Shown: positions 41,520-50,667, counted from the first letter of the stretch. The stretch is 64,000 nucleotides of DNA from an uncultured Verrucomicrobiales bacterium (GCA_937891465.1 CALAHF010000165.1:62001-126000); one strand, 5' to 3'. Notes: generated by a model not told the origin, from the letters alone. A program made the numbers and translations.

Positions 41520-42983
41520 TCAATCCACCCACTCCGTAATCACTTTCCGCTCTTTCACAGGATACCACTCGCCGATTTTTTTCGCCAAATCCGCAACAAC
41601 CTCAGGATTGTCTTTCGCGAGATTCACTTTCTCATGCGGATCCGCCAACAGATCAAAGAGCTGAGGACGTTTTTCGTCACGCGGGTGAGTAGACTTGTAG
41701 CGATTCACAACGCCGTCATACGTGAGCAAGAGCTTCCATTCTCCTTCGACTGCCCAGCGAAAAAGCAGGGTGTCTTCGTGATTATCGACGTCGCCGATGT
41801 CATGAGCGCAGCTTTCGCCAAAGACGATGTCACGTGGTGTGTGATCTCCGCTTTTTAAAATCGGCAGTAAATTGATCCCGGGCATTTCTTTCGGGATTTC
41901 AACGCCCGCAGCGGCAAGCATGGTTGGCACAATATCGATGCTGGATCCGAGTTCTTTGCCGCGATCGCCTTTTTTGATGGTGCCAGGCCAGCTATACATG
42001 GTCGGCTGACGCACGCCGCCTTCGTATGCGGTTTGCTTGGAGCGTGGCGCGTATTTTCCGTTGTCTTCGGATTGAATCCAGCCGTTGTCGCAAATGTAAA
42101 TGATGAGGGTGTTTTCAGTAATGCCTTTGGAATCAATGTGCGCTTTCAACTCGCCGCAGGTTTCGTCGAACCACTCGCACATCGCGTAGTAGCGAGCCAC
42201 GAAATCGGAATCGATGCCTTTGGCTTTGTATTTATCAAACAATCGCTTCGGCGGATTGTGCGGGGTGTGCGGCAAAAACGGCGCATACCACAGGTAAAAC
42301 GGCTTCTCTTTTTCGACTGCCATGTCGATGAAATCAGTCACTTCAGCGAGACCTTCACGCCCAATTTTTAAACCGTCGTCGCCATGACGTCCGCCAGGCT
42401 CGGGAAATCCGCGAGTCATCCCGTGGGTGAATCCACCGCGCTTATAGCTGCCTTCCCACCATTTGCCGGACTGATGCGAGAGGTAACCTTTCGTCGCGAG
42501 CAATTCGGCAATCGTCGGGTGTTTGTCGACATGAGAAATGAGCTGTTCTTGAAGTCCCTTATATTTTTTATTCGCCGCAATCTGTTCAGGCGATGGTGCA
42601 GCAGCTTTGCCCTTGTTTTTACCCTTAGCTTTTCCAGCTGCGCCTTTTGGCTTTTTCGGCGCTGCTTTAGCGGTGCCTTTGAGCGGCGTTGGATCATTTC
42701 CGCTGGTCTGGTGTTGATGAACGTAAAGGCCGGTGGCCAAGGTCATGAGGCTTGGGCGACACAACCCGGTCGGAACGTATCCGCGGGTGAAAACAGCGCT
42801 CTCTTCAGCGAGTTTATCGAGGTGTGGAGTCTCGATGTGCTTGTGCCCCATGAAAGAATAATCCGTCCACGCCTGATCATCCGATAGAATGAGAACGATG
42901 TTTGGCGGAGCGTCTTCGGCTTTCAAAAAAGCAGGAAATGCGAGCAGGATCGCGAGGAAAAATGCGGGGATTTTCATGAGCAA
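41520..42983 (-). CDS. Secreted sulfatase with a Lys-rich insertion
   Basis: 487 residues with a signal peptide (MLMKIPAFFLAILLAFPAFLKA-ED). The alkaline-phosphatase-type core is clear: PPNIVLILSDDQAWTDYSF (metal Asp pair), the modified-residue site GLCRPSLMTLATG with Cys75, HQSGKWWEG, LYWAPFLPHTPHNPP-like LWYAPFLPHTPHNPPKRLF and IYICDNGW. The site reads C-R-P-S-L where the textbook motif is C-x-P-S-R; the CRPSL form is common in this phylum. Between residues about 98 and 140 is a Lys/Ala/Gly-rich insert (KAAPKKPKGAAGKAKGKNKG). It probably desulfates polysaccharides in the periplasm. Confidence 0.92.
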   Translation of the reverse strand: MLMKIPAFFLAILLAFPAFLKAEDAPPNIVLILSDDQAWTDYSFMGHKHIETPHLDKLAEESAVFTRGYVPTGLCRPSLMTLATGLYVHQHQTSGNDPTPLKGTAKAAPKKPKGAAGKAKGKNKGKAAAPSPEQIAANKKYKGLQEQLISHVDKHPTIAELLATKGYLSHQSGKWWEGSYKRGGFTHGMTRGFPEPGGRHGDDGLKIGREGLAEVTDFIDMAVEKEKPFYLWYAPFLPHTPHNPPKRLFDKYKAKGIDSDFVARYYAMCEWFDETCGELKAHIDSKGITENTLIIYICDNGWIQSEDNGKYAPRSKQTAYEGGVRQPTMYSWPGTIKKGDRGKELGSSIDIVPTMLAAAGVEIPKEMPGINLLPILKSGDHTPRDIVFGESCAHDIGDVDNHEDTLLFRWAVEGEWKLLLTYDGVVNRYKSTHPRDEKRPQLFDLLADPHEKVNLAKDNPEVVADLAKKIGEWYPVKERKVITEWVD

Positions 42984-43035
42984 AGATTCAGTGTTTCACG
43001 TGTGGGTGTCAAAAGCATGAATGTGGTTCGGTACG

Positions 43036-44322
43036 TTATTTGCCCTTGCCGATACACCACAAGGCTTCATGGCTGCGGAGGAAAATCTCGCCCTCGGAAA
43101 CTACGAGCGAAGAGTTCGTCATCTCGCCGATATCCGATTCAGCTACCACCTTCAGACCTTCGGGGTCCGCTTTAAAAACCACCGTCATTCCCGGTTGGCT
43201 GAGCGTGTAAATATGATCGCCCACCATCGTAAATGACCCCCACGATTTCCCAGGCCCAGGAAGACGCGCTTTCCATTTTTCCTCGCCAGTTTTCATGTCC
43301 AGACACGACGCGATGTTGCTGTTGTTCAGGTAATAATAGTGTCCGTCTTTCGCCACGCCCGTGCCAATGCCGCCGTTGTGCCTAACCGTATGCCAAAGCC
43401 GATGCGTGTCGGTGACATCTCCATTTCCGCCGATTTTCACGCCGATGGAATTTCCATGATACCCACCCGTCGCAATAACCGTGTCTCCATCAACCACCGG
43501 CGACGTGTAGACCAAAGGATTCAGTCCGCCGCATCTCCAGAGCTCTTCGCCAGTCTTCGGATCAAACGCTTTTATTTCCATCGGAAAGCTCATGACTAGC
43601 TCATCGCGCTCGCCGGAGTTTACTAAAATCGGCGTGCTGAAACTCCCAATGATGCCCTCGTCATCCCGACCTTGGAAGCCATCCGTCCGCGTGCCGGGCT
43701 TCCACTGGGGCTCGTCCCATTTCCAGACAGTTTCGCCGGTTTTTAGATTTAAACCGCTCAGAAAAGAGCCTTTTCCCGGGCCATGATAATGGGTCACCAA
43801 ATCACCAATGATCACTGGCGACGAGGAATTTCCCCACGTATGAGATGCCGGCCCGAGATCACGGTGCCACAGCTCTTTTCCTTCAAAATCATACGCCGAA
43901 ACGCCAGCCGACCCGTAGGAAACCACCACCGTTTTCCCATCCGTCGCGGGCGATGCTGAGCAATACGGATTCGTCCGGTGCGATGTTTCCGGCTTTGCAT
44001 AAGTCACGCCTTTCTTCCAAAGCAGCGACCCATCTGCGCGGTTGAAGCACATCAGCCCACGAAATTTATCCGTGTCGATCGCCTGAGAAACAAAAATGCG
44101 ATCTCCCGAAACAATCGGTGTCGAGTTTCCTCGCTGAGGGAGTTCAACTCGCCAGCGAATGTTGTCCGATTTTTTTCCCCAATCCGTCGGTGCCGAAGTT
44201 TCACCTGCCTTGCCTGATCCCTGTAAATCGCCCCGCCAACTCGGCCACGAATCGGCCAACGCCAGGCTCGAAAATAACAGTGCGACAAGCGAAAGAGACG
44301 AAATGAAGCGGAGTTTTTCCAT
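43036..44322 (-). CDS. Secreted PQQ-like beta-propeller protein
   Basis: 428 residues with a signal peptide ending LFSSLALA-DS. Successive PQQ-type propeller blades show the pattern Gly-x-LLW: NRADGSLLWKKG, DFEGKELWHRDLG, NLKTGETVWKWDEP, DPKTGEELWRCGG and DMKTGEEKWKAR. DSWPSWRGDLQGSG at the start is the usual opening of these verrucomicrobial and planctomycetal proteins. BamB-like structure but without evidence for outer-membrane assembly; no quinone-enzyme catalytic residues are recognised. It lies upstream of the sulfatase on the same strand. Confidence 0.88.
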   Translation of the reverse strand: MEKLRFISSLSLVALLFSSLALADSWPSWRGDLQGSGKAGETSAPTDWGKKSDNIRWRVELPQRGNSTPIVSGDRIFVSQAIDTDKFRGLMCFNRADGSLLWKKGVTYAKPETSHRTNPYCSASPATDGKTVVVSYGSAGVSAYDFEGKELWHRDLGPASHTWGNSSSPVIIGDLVTHYHGPGKGSFLSGLNLKTGETVWKWDEPQWKPGTRTDGFQGRDDEGIIGSFSTPILVNSGERDELVMSFPMEIKAFDPKTGEELWRCGGLNPLVYTSPVVDGDTVIATGGYHGNSIGVKIGGNGDVTDTHRLWHTVRHNGGIGTGVAKDGHYYYLNNSNIASCLDMKTGEEKWKARLPGPGKSWGSFTMVGDHIYTLSQPGMTVVFKADPEGLKVVAESDIGEMTNSSLVVSEGEIFLRSHEALWCIGKGK

Positions 44323-44383
44323 ACTCCTATTGAACCACGATCAGGCTCGTTTTGACGAGCGCACGATCGCGTGAATAACGTCG

Positions 44384-45010
44384 TTAGGACTTTGAAACGC
44401 TGTTGAGCAAAAGTTCTCCCTCGCCCTTGAACTCATTGTCCATCATTCCGCGAAGGCGCTCAACGCCTCTACGAATGCGAGCTTTTACCGTTCCCAATGG
44501 ACAATCTGTTTTCTCGGCGATTTGGCGCTGAGTAAGCCCTTCAAAATAAGCAAGCTCGATGACTTCACGCTGCTCAGGAGTCAGCTCGACGACGGCCTGA
44601 TTCAAAACGCGGCGGGCATCTGAGCGATACAGCTCTTCTCTGCCAGAAGTGCGTAGCTCTTTTTTGTCACCCTTAACACGCTCTTCGAATCGGCCGTATA
44701 GCGCAGCACGTCGCTGGACAGAACGAATGCGATCAATGGCGCGGTTTCGAGCCGTGGTGCAAATCCAAGTCACAAGTGAACCTTTCTGAGGATGGTAGGA
44801 ATCCGCCTTCTTCCAAACTGTGTTTAACACTTCGGCCGACACATCTTCGGTATCTTCAGCGTGTCTCAACACTTTATAAGCGGTTGAATAAATTAGAGGA
44901 TAAAATCGATTCGAAAATTCAGCCAGAGCATCGCCATCTTTCACGGCAATCCGCTGCATTAGTTGGAAATCGAGTTCGCGCTGTTCAGGAGATATCTTTG
45001 TTCTGGCCAT
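44384..45010 (-). CDS. ECF-type RNA polymerase sigma factor
   Basis: 208 residues. Region 2: LAEFSNRFYPLIYSTAYKVLRHAEDTEDVSAEVLNTVWKKA with GSLVTWICTTARNRAIDRIRS; region 4: LTPEQREVIELAYFEGLTQRQIAEKTDCPLGTVKARIRRGVERL. This is the SigK/RpoE-like ECF design, but no anti-sigma gene follows; the downstream gene is the propeller protein. It is divergent from a MerR-type regulator, and the shared intergenic region has repeated TGTCAA/TTGACA sites, suggesting joint control such as light or stress response. Confidence 0.92.
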   Translation of the reverse strand: MARTKISPEQRELDFQLMQRIAVKDGDALAEFSNRFYPLIYSTAYKVLRHAEDTEDVSAEVLNTVWKKADSYHPQKGSLVTWICTTARNRAIDRIRSVQRRAALYGRFEERVKGDKKELRTSGREELYRSDARRVLNQAVVELTPEQREVIELAYFEGLTQRQIAEKTDCPLGTVKARIRRGVERLRGMMDNEFKGEGELLLNSVSKS

Positions 45011-45030
45011 ATTTTGTTCAGGTTGTGTAC

Positions 45031-45060
45031 AGATTATGTCGATAAAATGTCAAAGGTCAA
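45031..45060 (-). promoter_or_regulatory. Candidate promoter and operator cluster of the sigma factor gene
   Basis: On the minus strand TTGACC (45055-45060), 18 bp, TAATCT (45031-45036). TTGACA- or TGTC-type hexamers also occur at 45037, 45047 and 45068 on one strand or the other, so the region between the two divergent genes is dense in a likely regulator site. Confidence 0.5.
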
Positions 45061-45130
45061 CAAGGATTTGACAAAATTCGTCCCTTTTCGACTCCTTGAC
45101 GTATTCTGTTCAATATTTGTCTCATTTTTT

Positions 45131-46102
45131 ATGTCTGATCTCCCCGAAAGTTACGAAATTAGCGCGGTCTCCCGGTTAACAGGAATCTCGCCCCACGTCC
45201 TCCGTGTTTGGGAGCGCCGGTATAACGTCGTTGAACCGGAGCGGACCGATTCAAAGCGCCGCCGGTATTCTAAAGAAAACATCCGCCGACTCACTTTGAT
45301 TAAAATGCTGGTAGACAACGGCAATTCGATCAGCTCGATCGCCGGCCTGGAAACCAGTCAACTGGAGCAACGCGTCGAGGAGATTAATTCAGTTGTTTCT
45401 GAGACTCGAAATGAACGATTGCCCCAAAAGCATCGAAAAATTGCAGTGGTTGGCACTCTGGTTCGGGATGCCGTTCGGAGAGCTGTCGATAGTGAATCGG
45501 CATTGTCGATCGTGGGCGAATTCCTTAAAGCGGGTGAGGTTGCGGAGACGATCCGGCGAGGTGCTGTCGACCTTTTAGTGATCGAAAAGCCAACCGTCTT
45601 TGCTGAAACCGTGGCGGAGGTTAAAGAAGCAATCGAGACCTCTGGATGTTTGAAAGCAGTGGTGGTGTATCAATACGGGGCCTTCGAAGCAATTGAGGCA
45701 CTTACGATTCCTGAAGTTACCACTGTCAGGTTCCCCGCAACTTCATCGGAGCTGTTGCCGATTTTCCTCGAGAATTTGGAGAAGTCGCCAGCATCAATTC
45801 CCCCTGCCGATATTCCTGTTCCAAAAGGCGAAATTCCAGCACGGCATTTTAGCGACATCGAACTGGCGAAAATCAGTCGGCAATCTTCCGTCGTCCAATG
45901 CGAGTGCCCTCACCATTTATCCGCGTTGCTTTCAAATTTGGGAGCATTCGAGAAATACAGTTCCGAATGCGAAAGCCGGAACGACGAAGATGCAGAGCTG
46001 CACAATTTTCTTTACCGGACGACCGCTCAATGTCGCGCTGAAATGGAGGTGGCGTTGAGTAAAGTCCTCCGCCACGAAGGGATTGATCCCACCACTTTGT
46101 AA
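45131..46102 (+). CDS. MerR family regulator with a Rossmann-like C-terminal domain
   Basis: 323 residues. The winged helix ESYEISAVSRLTGISPHVLRVWERRYNVVEPERTDSKRRRYSKENIRRLTLIKMLVDNG is MerR of the CarA/CarH/LitR type. The C-terminal domain (KIAVVGTLVRDAVRRAV, VDLLVIEKPTVFAETVAEVKEAI, LKAVVVYQYGAFEAIEAL) looks like a Rossmann fold related to B12-binding domains, but the cobalamin DxHxxG motif is absent, so it is not expected to bind B12. Likely a photo- or stress-type repressor acting on the divergent sigma gene. The ATG at 45131 is preferred; longer in-frame starts extend into the promoter region. Confidence 0.82.
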   Translation: MSDLPESYEISAVSRLTGISPHVLRVWERRYNVVEPERTDSKRRRYSKENIRRLTLIKMLVDNGNSISSIAGLETSQLEQRVEEINSVVSETRNERLPQKHRKIAVVGTLVRDAVRRAVDSESALSIVGEFLKAGEVAETIRRGAVDLLVIEKPTVFAETVAEVKEAIETSGCLKAVVVYQYGAFEAIEALTIPEVTTVRFPATSSELLPIFLENLEKSPASIPPADIPVPKGEIPARHFSDIELAKISRQSSVVQCECPHHLSALLSNLGAFEKYSSECESRNDEDAELHNFLYRTTAQCRAEMEVALSKVLRHEGIDPTTL

Positions 46103-46290
46103 TCGTTCGGAAGCCGGGACCGCCGACGTCCCCTTCGGCTTGGGGCTCTGTCAGCGTTTTGAAATACGTCGCTCCTTGGTCGGTATCAAAAAACGGCCGC
46201 GCAGGAAATCGCATTTCAAGGATTCGAGCTTGAAATAAAATCATCGCTTGGCTGAATTTGAATTCTGTTCTTTGGTGCGCGCAGCTACTC

Positions 46291-47697
46291 ATGATCCAAA
46301 GAAAAACGAAAATTATCGCGACCGTCGGTCCGGCAACGGATTCCGAAGAAATGCTCGGCAAACTTCTCACTGCCGGAGCGAATGTGTTCCGGTTGAATAT
46401 GAGTCATGCGACTCACGACTGGACGCGCGATGTGGTTGGGCGAATTCGGAAGCAAAAAGCGGCGTTAGGTAAAAGCGCCGCGACGCTGGTCGATTTGCAG
46501 GGGCCATCTATTCGAACGGGTGATCTGGACGAGAAGTTGGAACTGGCAAAAGGCGGTGTGTGCGAATTCCGAAATGCTGACTTGGAGCCTTCGGAAAAAT
46601 TATCAACCACGACAAATTACGATGGGCTTTCTGACGATGTGAAAGTTGGGGATGTGATGCTGGTCGATAATGGAGAAATTCATTTTAAGGTGACGCGCAG
46701 TGAGCCGGGCCGTCTGATTTGTGACACGTTGACTAAAGGAACGATGGGGTCGCGGCGCCACATCAATCTACCCGGAGTCCGTGTGAATTTGCCTGCGCTT
46801 ACGAAGAAAGACATTTGCGATATTGATCTCGCCGCAGAGCTCAATGTCGATTTTGTCGCGATCAGTTTTGTCCGCGATGCAGAACACATTCGCAATCTGA
46901 GAGCCCAACTGGAGGAACGGGATTCCCGCGCGAAAATTGTAGCGAAAATTGAGGACCAAGAGGCGATGCGAAATCTGGAGGAAATCATTACGGAAACGGA
47001 TGCGGTCATGGTTGCCCGAGGTGATTTAGGAATCGAAGTTCATATCGAAGAGCTTCCCGTCGTTCAGCGAACCATCGTTCGCGAGTGCGCCCGGATTGGC
47101 CGGAAGGTGATTGTGGCGACGCACATGCTGGAGTCGATGATCGAAAATCCAACACCAACGCGGGCGGAAGTAACGGACGTGGCGAATGCGGTTTATGAGC
47201 AAGCGGATGCGGTGATGGTGAGTGGTGAGACCAGCGTTGGAAAATACCCAATCAAATGCATCGAGGTTCTCGATCGGATAACCAAGCGGATCGAGCAAGA
47301 GCCCGGAGCTGGATTTCACAAAAACATTGAGCTGAAAACCGAGAAGCAGCAGACGGTAAAATCCGCCGTCGTCCTCGCAAATTCGTTGCCGGATTCAAAG
47401 CTCCTCATTTTTACGGCGCGCGGCGTGCTGGCGAATTACACCGCGCACCAACGTCCTGAGAACGCGCACATTTACGCATTCTCACCGGACGAAAAAGTCG
47501 TCCAGGCGCTGAATTTGAATCGCTCGGTCGCTCCTCACGTGATGGAGTTCGAGGAGACACCCGAGGCGACGATTCGTAAAGCCATCGAGTTTCTCATGGA
47601 TCGCGGCGAGGTCGAAAAAGGCGACCCCATCGTGATCCTGAGCGATGTCTTGTCCGGCGACTTCGACACCGAAGCCATTTTGCTGCGGAAGGCTTAA
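46291..47697 (+). CDS. pyk: Pyruvate kinase
   Basis: 468 residues. RKTKIIATVGPATDSEEMLGKLLTAGANVFRLNMSHA, VDLQGPSIRTG, DNGEIHFKV, LPGVRVNLPALTKKD, FVAISFVRDAEHI and the catalytic IVAKIEDQEAMRNLEEII with MVARGDLGIEV are definitive. Converts phosphoenolpyruvate and ADP to pyruvate and ATP. The C-terminal effector domain is present. The 188 bp before it hold no gene I can support. The stop overlaps the convergent hydrolase stop by 4 bp. Confidence 0.97.
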   Translation: MIQRKTKIIATVGPATDSEEMLGKLLTAGANVFRLNMSHATHDWTRDVVGRIRKQKAALGKSAATLVDLQGPSIRTGDLDEKLELAKGGVCEFRNADLEPSEKLSTTTNYDGLSDDVKVGDVMLVDNGEIHFKVTRSEPGRLICDTLTKGTMGSRRHINLPGVRVNLPALTKKDICDIDLAAELNVDFVAISFVRDAEHIRNLRAQLEERDSRAKIVAKIEDQEAMRNLEEIITETDAVMVARGDLGIEVHIEELPVVQRTIVRECARIGRKVIVATHMLESMIENPTPTRAEVTDVANAVYEQADAVMVSGETSVGKYPIKCIEVLDRITKRIEQEPGAGFHKNIELKTEKQQTVKSAVVLANSLPDSKLLIFTARGVLANYTAHQRPENAHIYAFSPDEKVVQALNLNRSVAPHVMEFEETPEATIRKAIEFLMDRGEVEKGDPIVILSDVLSGDFDTEAILLRKA

Positions 47698-48428
47698 ACT
47701 CCGACCACTTGCCGCCACATCTTGGACATCAGGGCGTGGCCTTCAGCTGTCGGGTGAACGCCGTCTCGTGCCCATTTTTCAGGTTTGGTTCCTTCAGCAA
47801 TCGCATCGTCGAACATTTTCTGAAACGGAACCCAGAGCGTTCCCGCCGCATCCGCGACTTCTTTTGCATACGCTCTACGGACGTCAAAATCGGGGAACCA
47901 CTCGCCTTTTAGCACGGCTCCACACTTTAGCGCAAAAGGTTCACAAACAACAATTGTTGTGTCAGGGAGAGCCTTTTTCGTTCGCTTGAGAAGGGTGGCG
48001 AAACCATCGCGATAGACTTCCGCGGTTCCGTCGTATTTCCCGTTCAGCTTGTGCCAGATATCGTTCACACCAACCAGAATGCTCAAGATGTTCGGTTTCA
48101 GATCGATGCAATCACGATCCCAACGCTTATCAAGATCAGGCACTTTATGCCCGGAAATACCGCGGTTGTGAACCTGAAGATTGAGAGCTGCATGATCTGC
48201 CAGCAATCCGGCTCCGATAACAGCTGGATAGCCGCGCCCGAGGCTCTTCGGCTCGTTAGCGACCTGATTCTTCTTGTCGCGACCTGCGTCGGTAATGGAA
48301 TCCCCCTGGAATAGAATCACGCTCCCGGATTTCAACGTCGGCTTCTCGGCAGCGTCGGCTGAGGTTGCGAAGAATCCGGCAGCCGCAGCTGAAGTTCCGG
48401 TAACCATAAATTGGCGTCGATTAATCAT
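47694..48428 (-). CDS. Tat-exported SGNH/GDSL hydrolase
   Basis: 244 residues. The leader MINRRQFMVTGTSAAAAGFFA has a twin-arginine motif (RRQFMV). Block I ILFQGDSITDAGRD holds the nucleophilic serine, GISGHKVPDL the oxyanion glycine, LVGVNDIW the block III asparagine and DGVHPTAEGH the Asp/His pair. It is a lipase/esterase type enzyme that probably deacetylates glycans outside the cytoplasm. The ATG at 48428 is preferred since an upstream in-frame extension would bury the Tat signal. Confidence 0.92.
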   Translation of the reverse strand: MINRRQFMVTGTSAAAAGFFATSADAAEKPTLKSGSVILFQGDSITDAGRDKKNQVANEPKSLGRGYPAVIGAGLLADHAALNLQVHNRGISGHKVPDLDKRWDRDCIDLKPNILSILVGVNDIWHKLNGKYDGTAEVYRDGFATLLKRTKKALPDTTIVVCEPFALKCGAVLKGEWFPDFDVRRAYAKEVADAAGTLWVPFQKMFDDAIAEGTKPEKWARDGVHPTAEGHALMSKMWRQVVGV

Positions 48429-48438
48429 GCTGCTGTTT

Positions 48439-49965
48439 TTAGGGAGATTTTTCCGTTTTGACAAGCGAATGCCACAGCCGAAAAATTTCGATGGCTTCGA
48501 TCGATGCCTTAAATTCAGCTTCGGTAAACTCACCCGTAGTTTCCGTCCCATCGTTGAGCTTGTGCGAAAATTGAAAGCCCTCCAGCGCAGGTGTGGCAAC
48601 GAGTAGGACGTCACAAAAGTCTTCTGGAAGCGCAAAGTAAACGCGGGTGTTGCTGGCGTCGCGGACTTTCATGGTGTCGCCGTTCAATTCGAACGGCAGA
48701 TCCAATTCGAGAACTTTTCCGCGAATCCGCGCGCTCACCGGACGATTTGAAGGCGGTGTTTCATATCGTTGCTGAAGAAACAGGCGTGGCTTTTCCGTTT
48801 CGCGATCAACCGCAAACAGAATCAGATTTTGACCCGTCCGGTCGTGCGCTTTGTCGGCGATCGCCGGCCAGTAGCAATTCAAACGATCGTCGATTGGATG
48901 CCGGATTTCGGTCAGAGAGTTCTTTATTCGCAGCGCAGTCAACACCTCGCGGTTTTCAAAAATTAAATCCGCAGCCAGCAATTCCCGAGCGGTTGCAGCA
49001 TCGGTTGGATCGTTTTGGAAAATGGCTTTCTTGCGGTCAAACGTCTTCAGCGCCGCGTCGAATTTTTCACCGGTCGCTTTGATTTCCCACGTCACGATTT
49101 CAGAAAGCGGCTTCGGAATTTCGGGAATGGGTTGAGGTATCGGCGGGGTTTCTTTTTCTGCCTCTTGTTTCACCAAAAGTGCCGGATCAATTCCTTTGAA
49201 CGTCGCCCACCAGGTTGTGTCCGATGTCAGGTCCCGGAATTTCTCGAACGTCGCGCTGACCTGACTAAGCGCGCTGATTTCGTTGTCGTTTAGAGGAATC
49301 TCCCGATAATTTTTATCCGCATCTTCGATGAGAAATTTCATTTTTTCTGAGTCCTTTAAAAACGTCCCTAAGGCCTCATTGTGTTTGGTCAGAGAAAGGT
49401 CGAGCTGAGCGCCCCCGCGAAAAAACTCGATGTCTTCAGCGGTGTATTCGATCCGAATCGGTGGCGCGCCGACACCCATAATCATCAGCGCCAGACCATC
49501 TTTCCCGATCCCGCCCTTGAGGTTGGCCTTGAGCCGAATCCACGCCCCTTTTAAATCGTTCCCAACATAGGCAATGGTTCGGTCTTCTTCTTCCTTCGCC
49601 GGAATTTTTTTCGCATAATAAAAATAAGCGTCCATCCGAGTATTAAAATCAGAGCGGTATTGCGCCTTCAGCTGCTCTTTTAGAATCAGCGCGCGATCAA
49701 TTCGTGAGAGCGAAGATTCTTCCACCTTGTGAACAGTTCCGTTCTTCATCCGCAATCGCACCAGCCCTTGCTCCGACTCTTTTCCAAAAACCAGCAGTTC
49801 CGCGCGCAGTTTTTTGCCGTCAGTATTGGTCCATTCCCGACTAGGAAGCAACGCCTGCGCCTGAGCGTTTTTTACGAACAACAATACTCCTGAAAGCAGG
49901 CAGAATAGGCAAATCAAATGACGTGGGCGGTGCGACGTGGAACTGCGACGATACACCATCGGCAC
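48439..49965 (-). CDS. Secreted SHD1-domain protein of unknown function
   Basis: 508 residues. A signal peptide or anchor (HLICLFCLLSGVLLFVKNAQA) is followed at residues about 43-90 by an SHD1-like beta domain (REWTNTDGKKLRAELLVFGKES ... VEESSLSRID), the same type as in the candidate selenoprotein. The rest (about residues 100-500) is a mixed region with WWATFKGIDPALL and a C-terminal domain (RVYFALPEDFCDVLLVATPAL) I do not recognise. It is 10 bp upstream of the SGNH hydrolase gene on the same strand, likely in one operon. Confidence 0.75.
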   Translation of the reverse strand: MPMVYRRSSTSHRPRHLICLFCLLSGVLLFVKNAQAQALLPSREWTNTDGKKLRAELLVFGKESEQGLVRLRMKNGTVHKVEESSLSRIDRALILKEQLKAQYRSDFNTRMDAYFYYAKKIPAKEEEDRTIAYVGNDLKGAWIRLKANLKGGIGKDGLALMIMGVGAPPIRIEYTAEDIEFFRGGAQLDLSLTKHNEALGTFLKDSEKMKFLIEDADKNYREIPLNDNEISALSQVSATFEKFRDLTSDTTWWATFKGIDPALLVKQEAEKETPPIPQPIPEIPKPLSEIVTWEIKATGEKFDAALKTFDRKKAIFQNDPTDAATARELLAADLIFENREVLTALRIKNSLTEIRHPIDDRLNCYWPAIADKAHDRTGQNLILFAVDRETEKPRLFLQQRYETPPSNRPVSARIRGKVLELDLPFELNGDTMKVRDASNTRVYFALPEDFCDVLLVATPALEGFQFSHKLNDGTETTGEFTEAEFKASIEAIEIFRLWHSLVKTEKSP

Positions 49966-50018
49966 CTTAAAAAATAGGAAGATGCGTTCACGATCTTATA
50001 TTCATCATCAATTTATCA

Positions 50019-50055
50019 TACAGGCGTATGCCGGTCTTTTTCTGCTATTGGTTCG
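50019..50055. repeat. Second repeat module, third copy
   Basis: ACAGGCGTATGCCGGTCTTTT followed by GCTATTGGTTCG matches the modules at 14693-14730 and 24662-24698. It lies just beyond the stop of the P-loop protein gene (50058). Confidence 0.65.
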
Positions 50056-50057
50056 TA

Positions 50058-50654
50058 TCAATTAGCCGACGCCACAAGATCATAAGCCTTTCGAAGTGCT
50101 TCGCGGATGTTGCCGTCAGTCTCCTCAAAGAGATCCGTGATTTTATGATCGGAGATCGAAAAATCAGGCGCTAAACGCTGGATGAAATCACTCAGCATCA
50201 TCGGAGTGGTCTTGGTTTCCAATAAAACGGATGTCCCGCGCTTACGTTTGTGCGATGTCGTCAGCAATCCGGCAAACCCGTGCGCCACGCGGGTGAATTC
50301 AAGCCGATCGAGATAGGACATTTGTTCTTCGCCATCTAGAAAAATGATGATCGAACCATGATTCGGACAGTTGGTGAGAAAGATTTTTTCCTGCTGCGTC
50401 AGCGACTTTTTCTCGTCATTTAAAAAAAGTCGGCAAATTAGAAAGTCACCTTCGGATTTTAGTTTGGATTCGAAATCATCGAGAAACGTCGATTTCCCTG
50501 AGCCGTGTGGTCCGACAATTGTGGCCCGAAAATCGAGTTCGCCAAATCGCGCTATAATAGCTTCCCAGGAAGTGTTGAGCCATGTTGGTTCGAACGAGAT
50601 CAGGGATTCAACACGAGTCACTTCGAATGGATTTTCGCGTGCGGAACAACTCAT
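50058..50654 (-). CDS. Small P-loop ATP-binding protein
   Basis: 198 residues. Walker A GPHGSGKSTF near residues 48-57, a Walker B-like IIIFLDGEEQM and an AAA-like tail (LFEETDGNIREALRKAYDLV). No lid or sensor arginine is obvious. The family is unknown to me. It lies 13 bp downstream of the serine/threonine kinase gene and should be co-transcribed with it. It could be a switch ATPase or a nucleotide-binding partner of the kinase. Confidence 0.7.
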   Translation of the reverse strand: MSCSARENPFEVTRVESLISFEPTWLNTSWEAIIARFGELDFRATIVGPHGSGKSTFLDDFESKLKSEGDFLICRLFLNDEKKSLTQQEKIFLTNCPNHGSIIIFLDGEEQMSYLDRLEFTRVAHGFAGLLTTSHKRKRGTSVLLETKTTPMMLSDFIQRLAPDFSISDHKITDLFEETDGNIREALRKAYDLVASAN

Positions 50655-50667
50655 TTTCGAATTGAAA

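Noticed and set aside
46103-46290. Hairpin-like GC stretch before pyk as a riboswitch or terminator
   Set aside because: Pairing is short (GCCGA/CGGC only) and there is no T tract or conserved core; nothing else is visible there.
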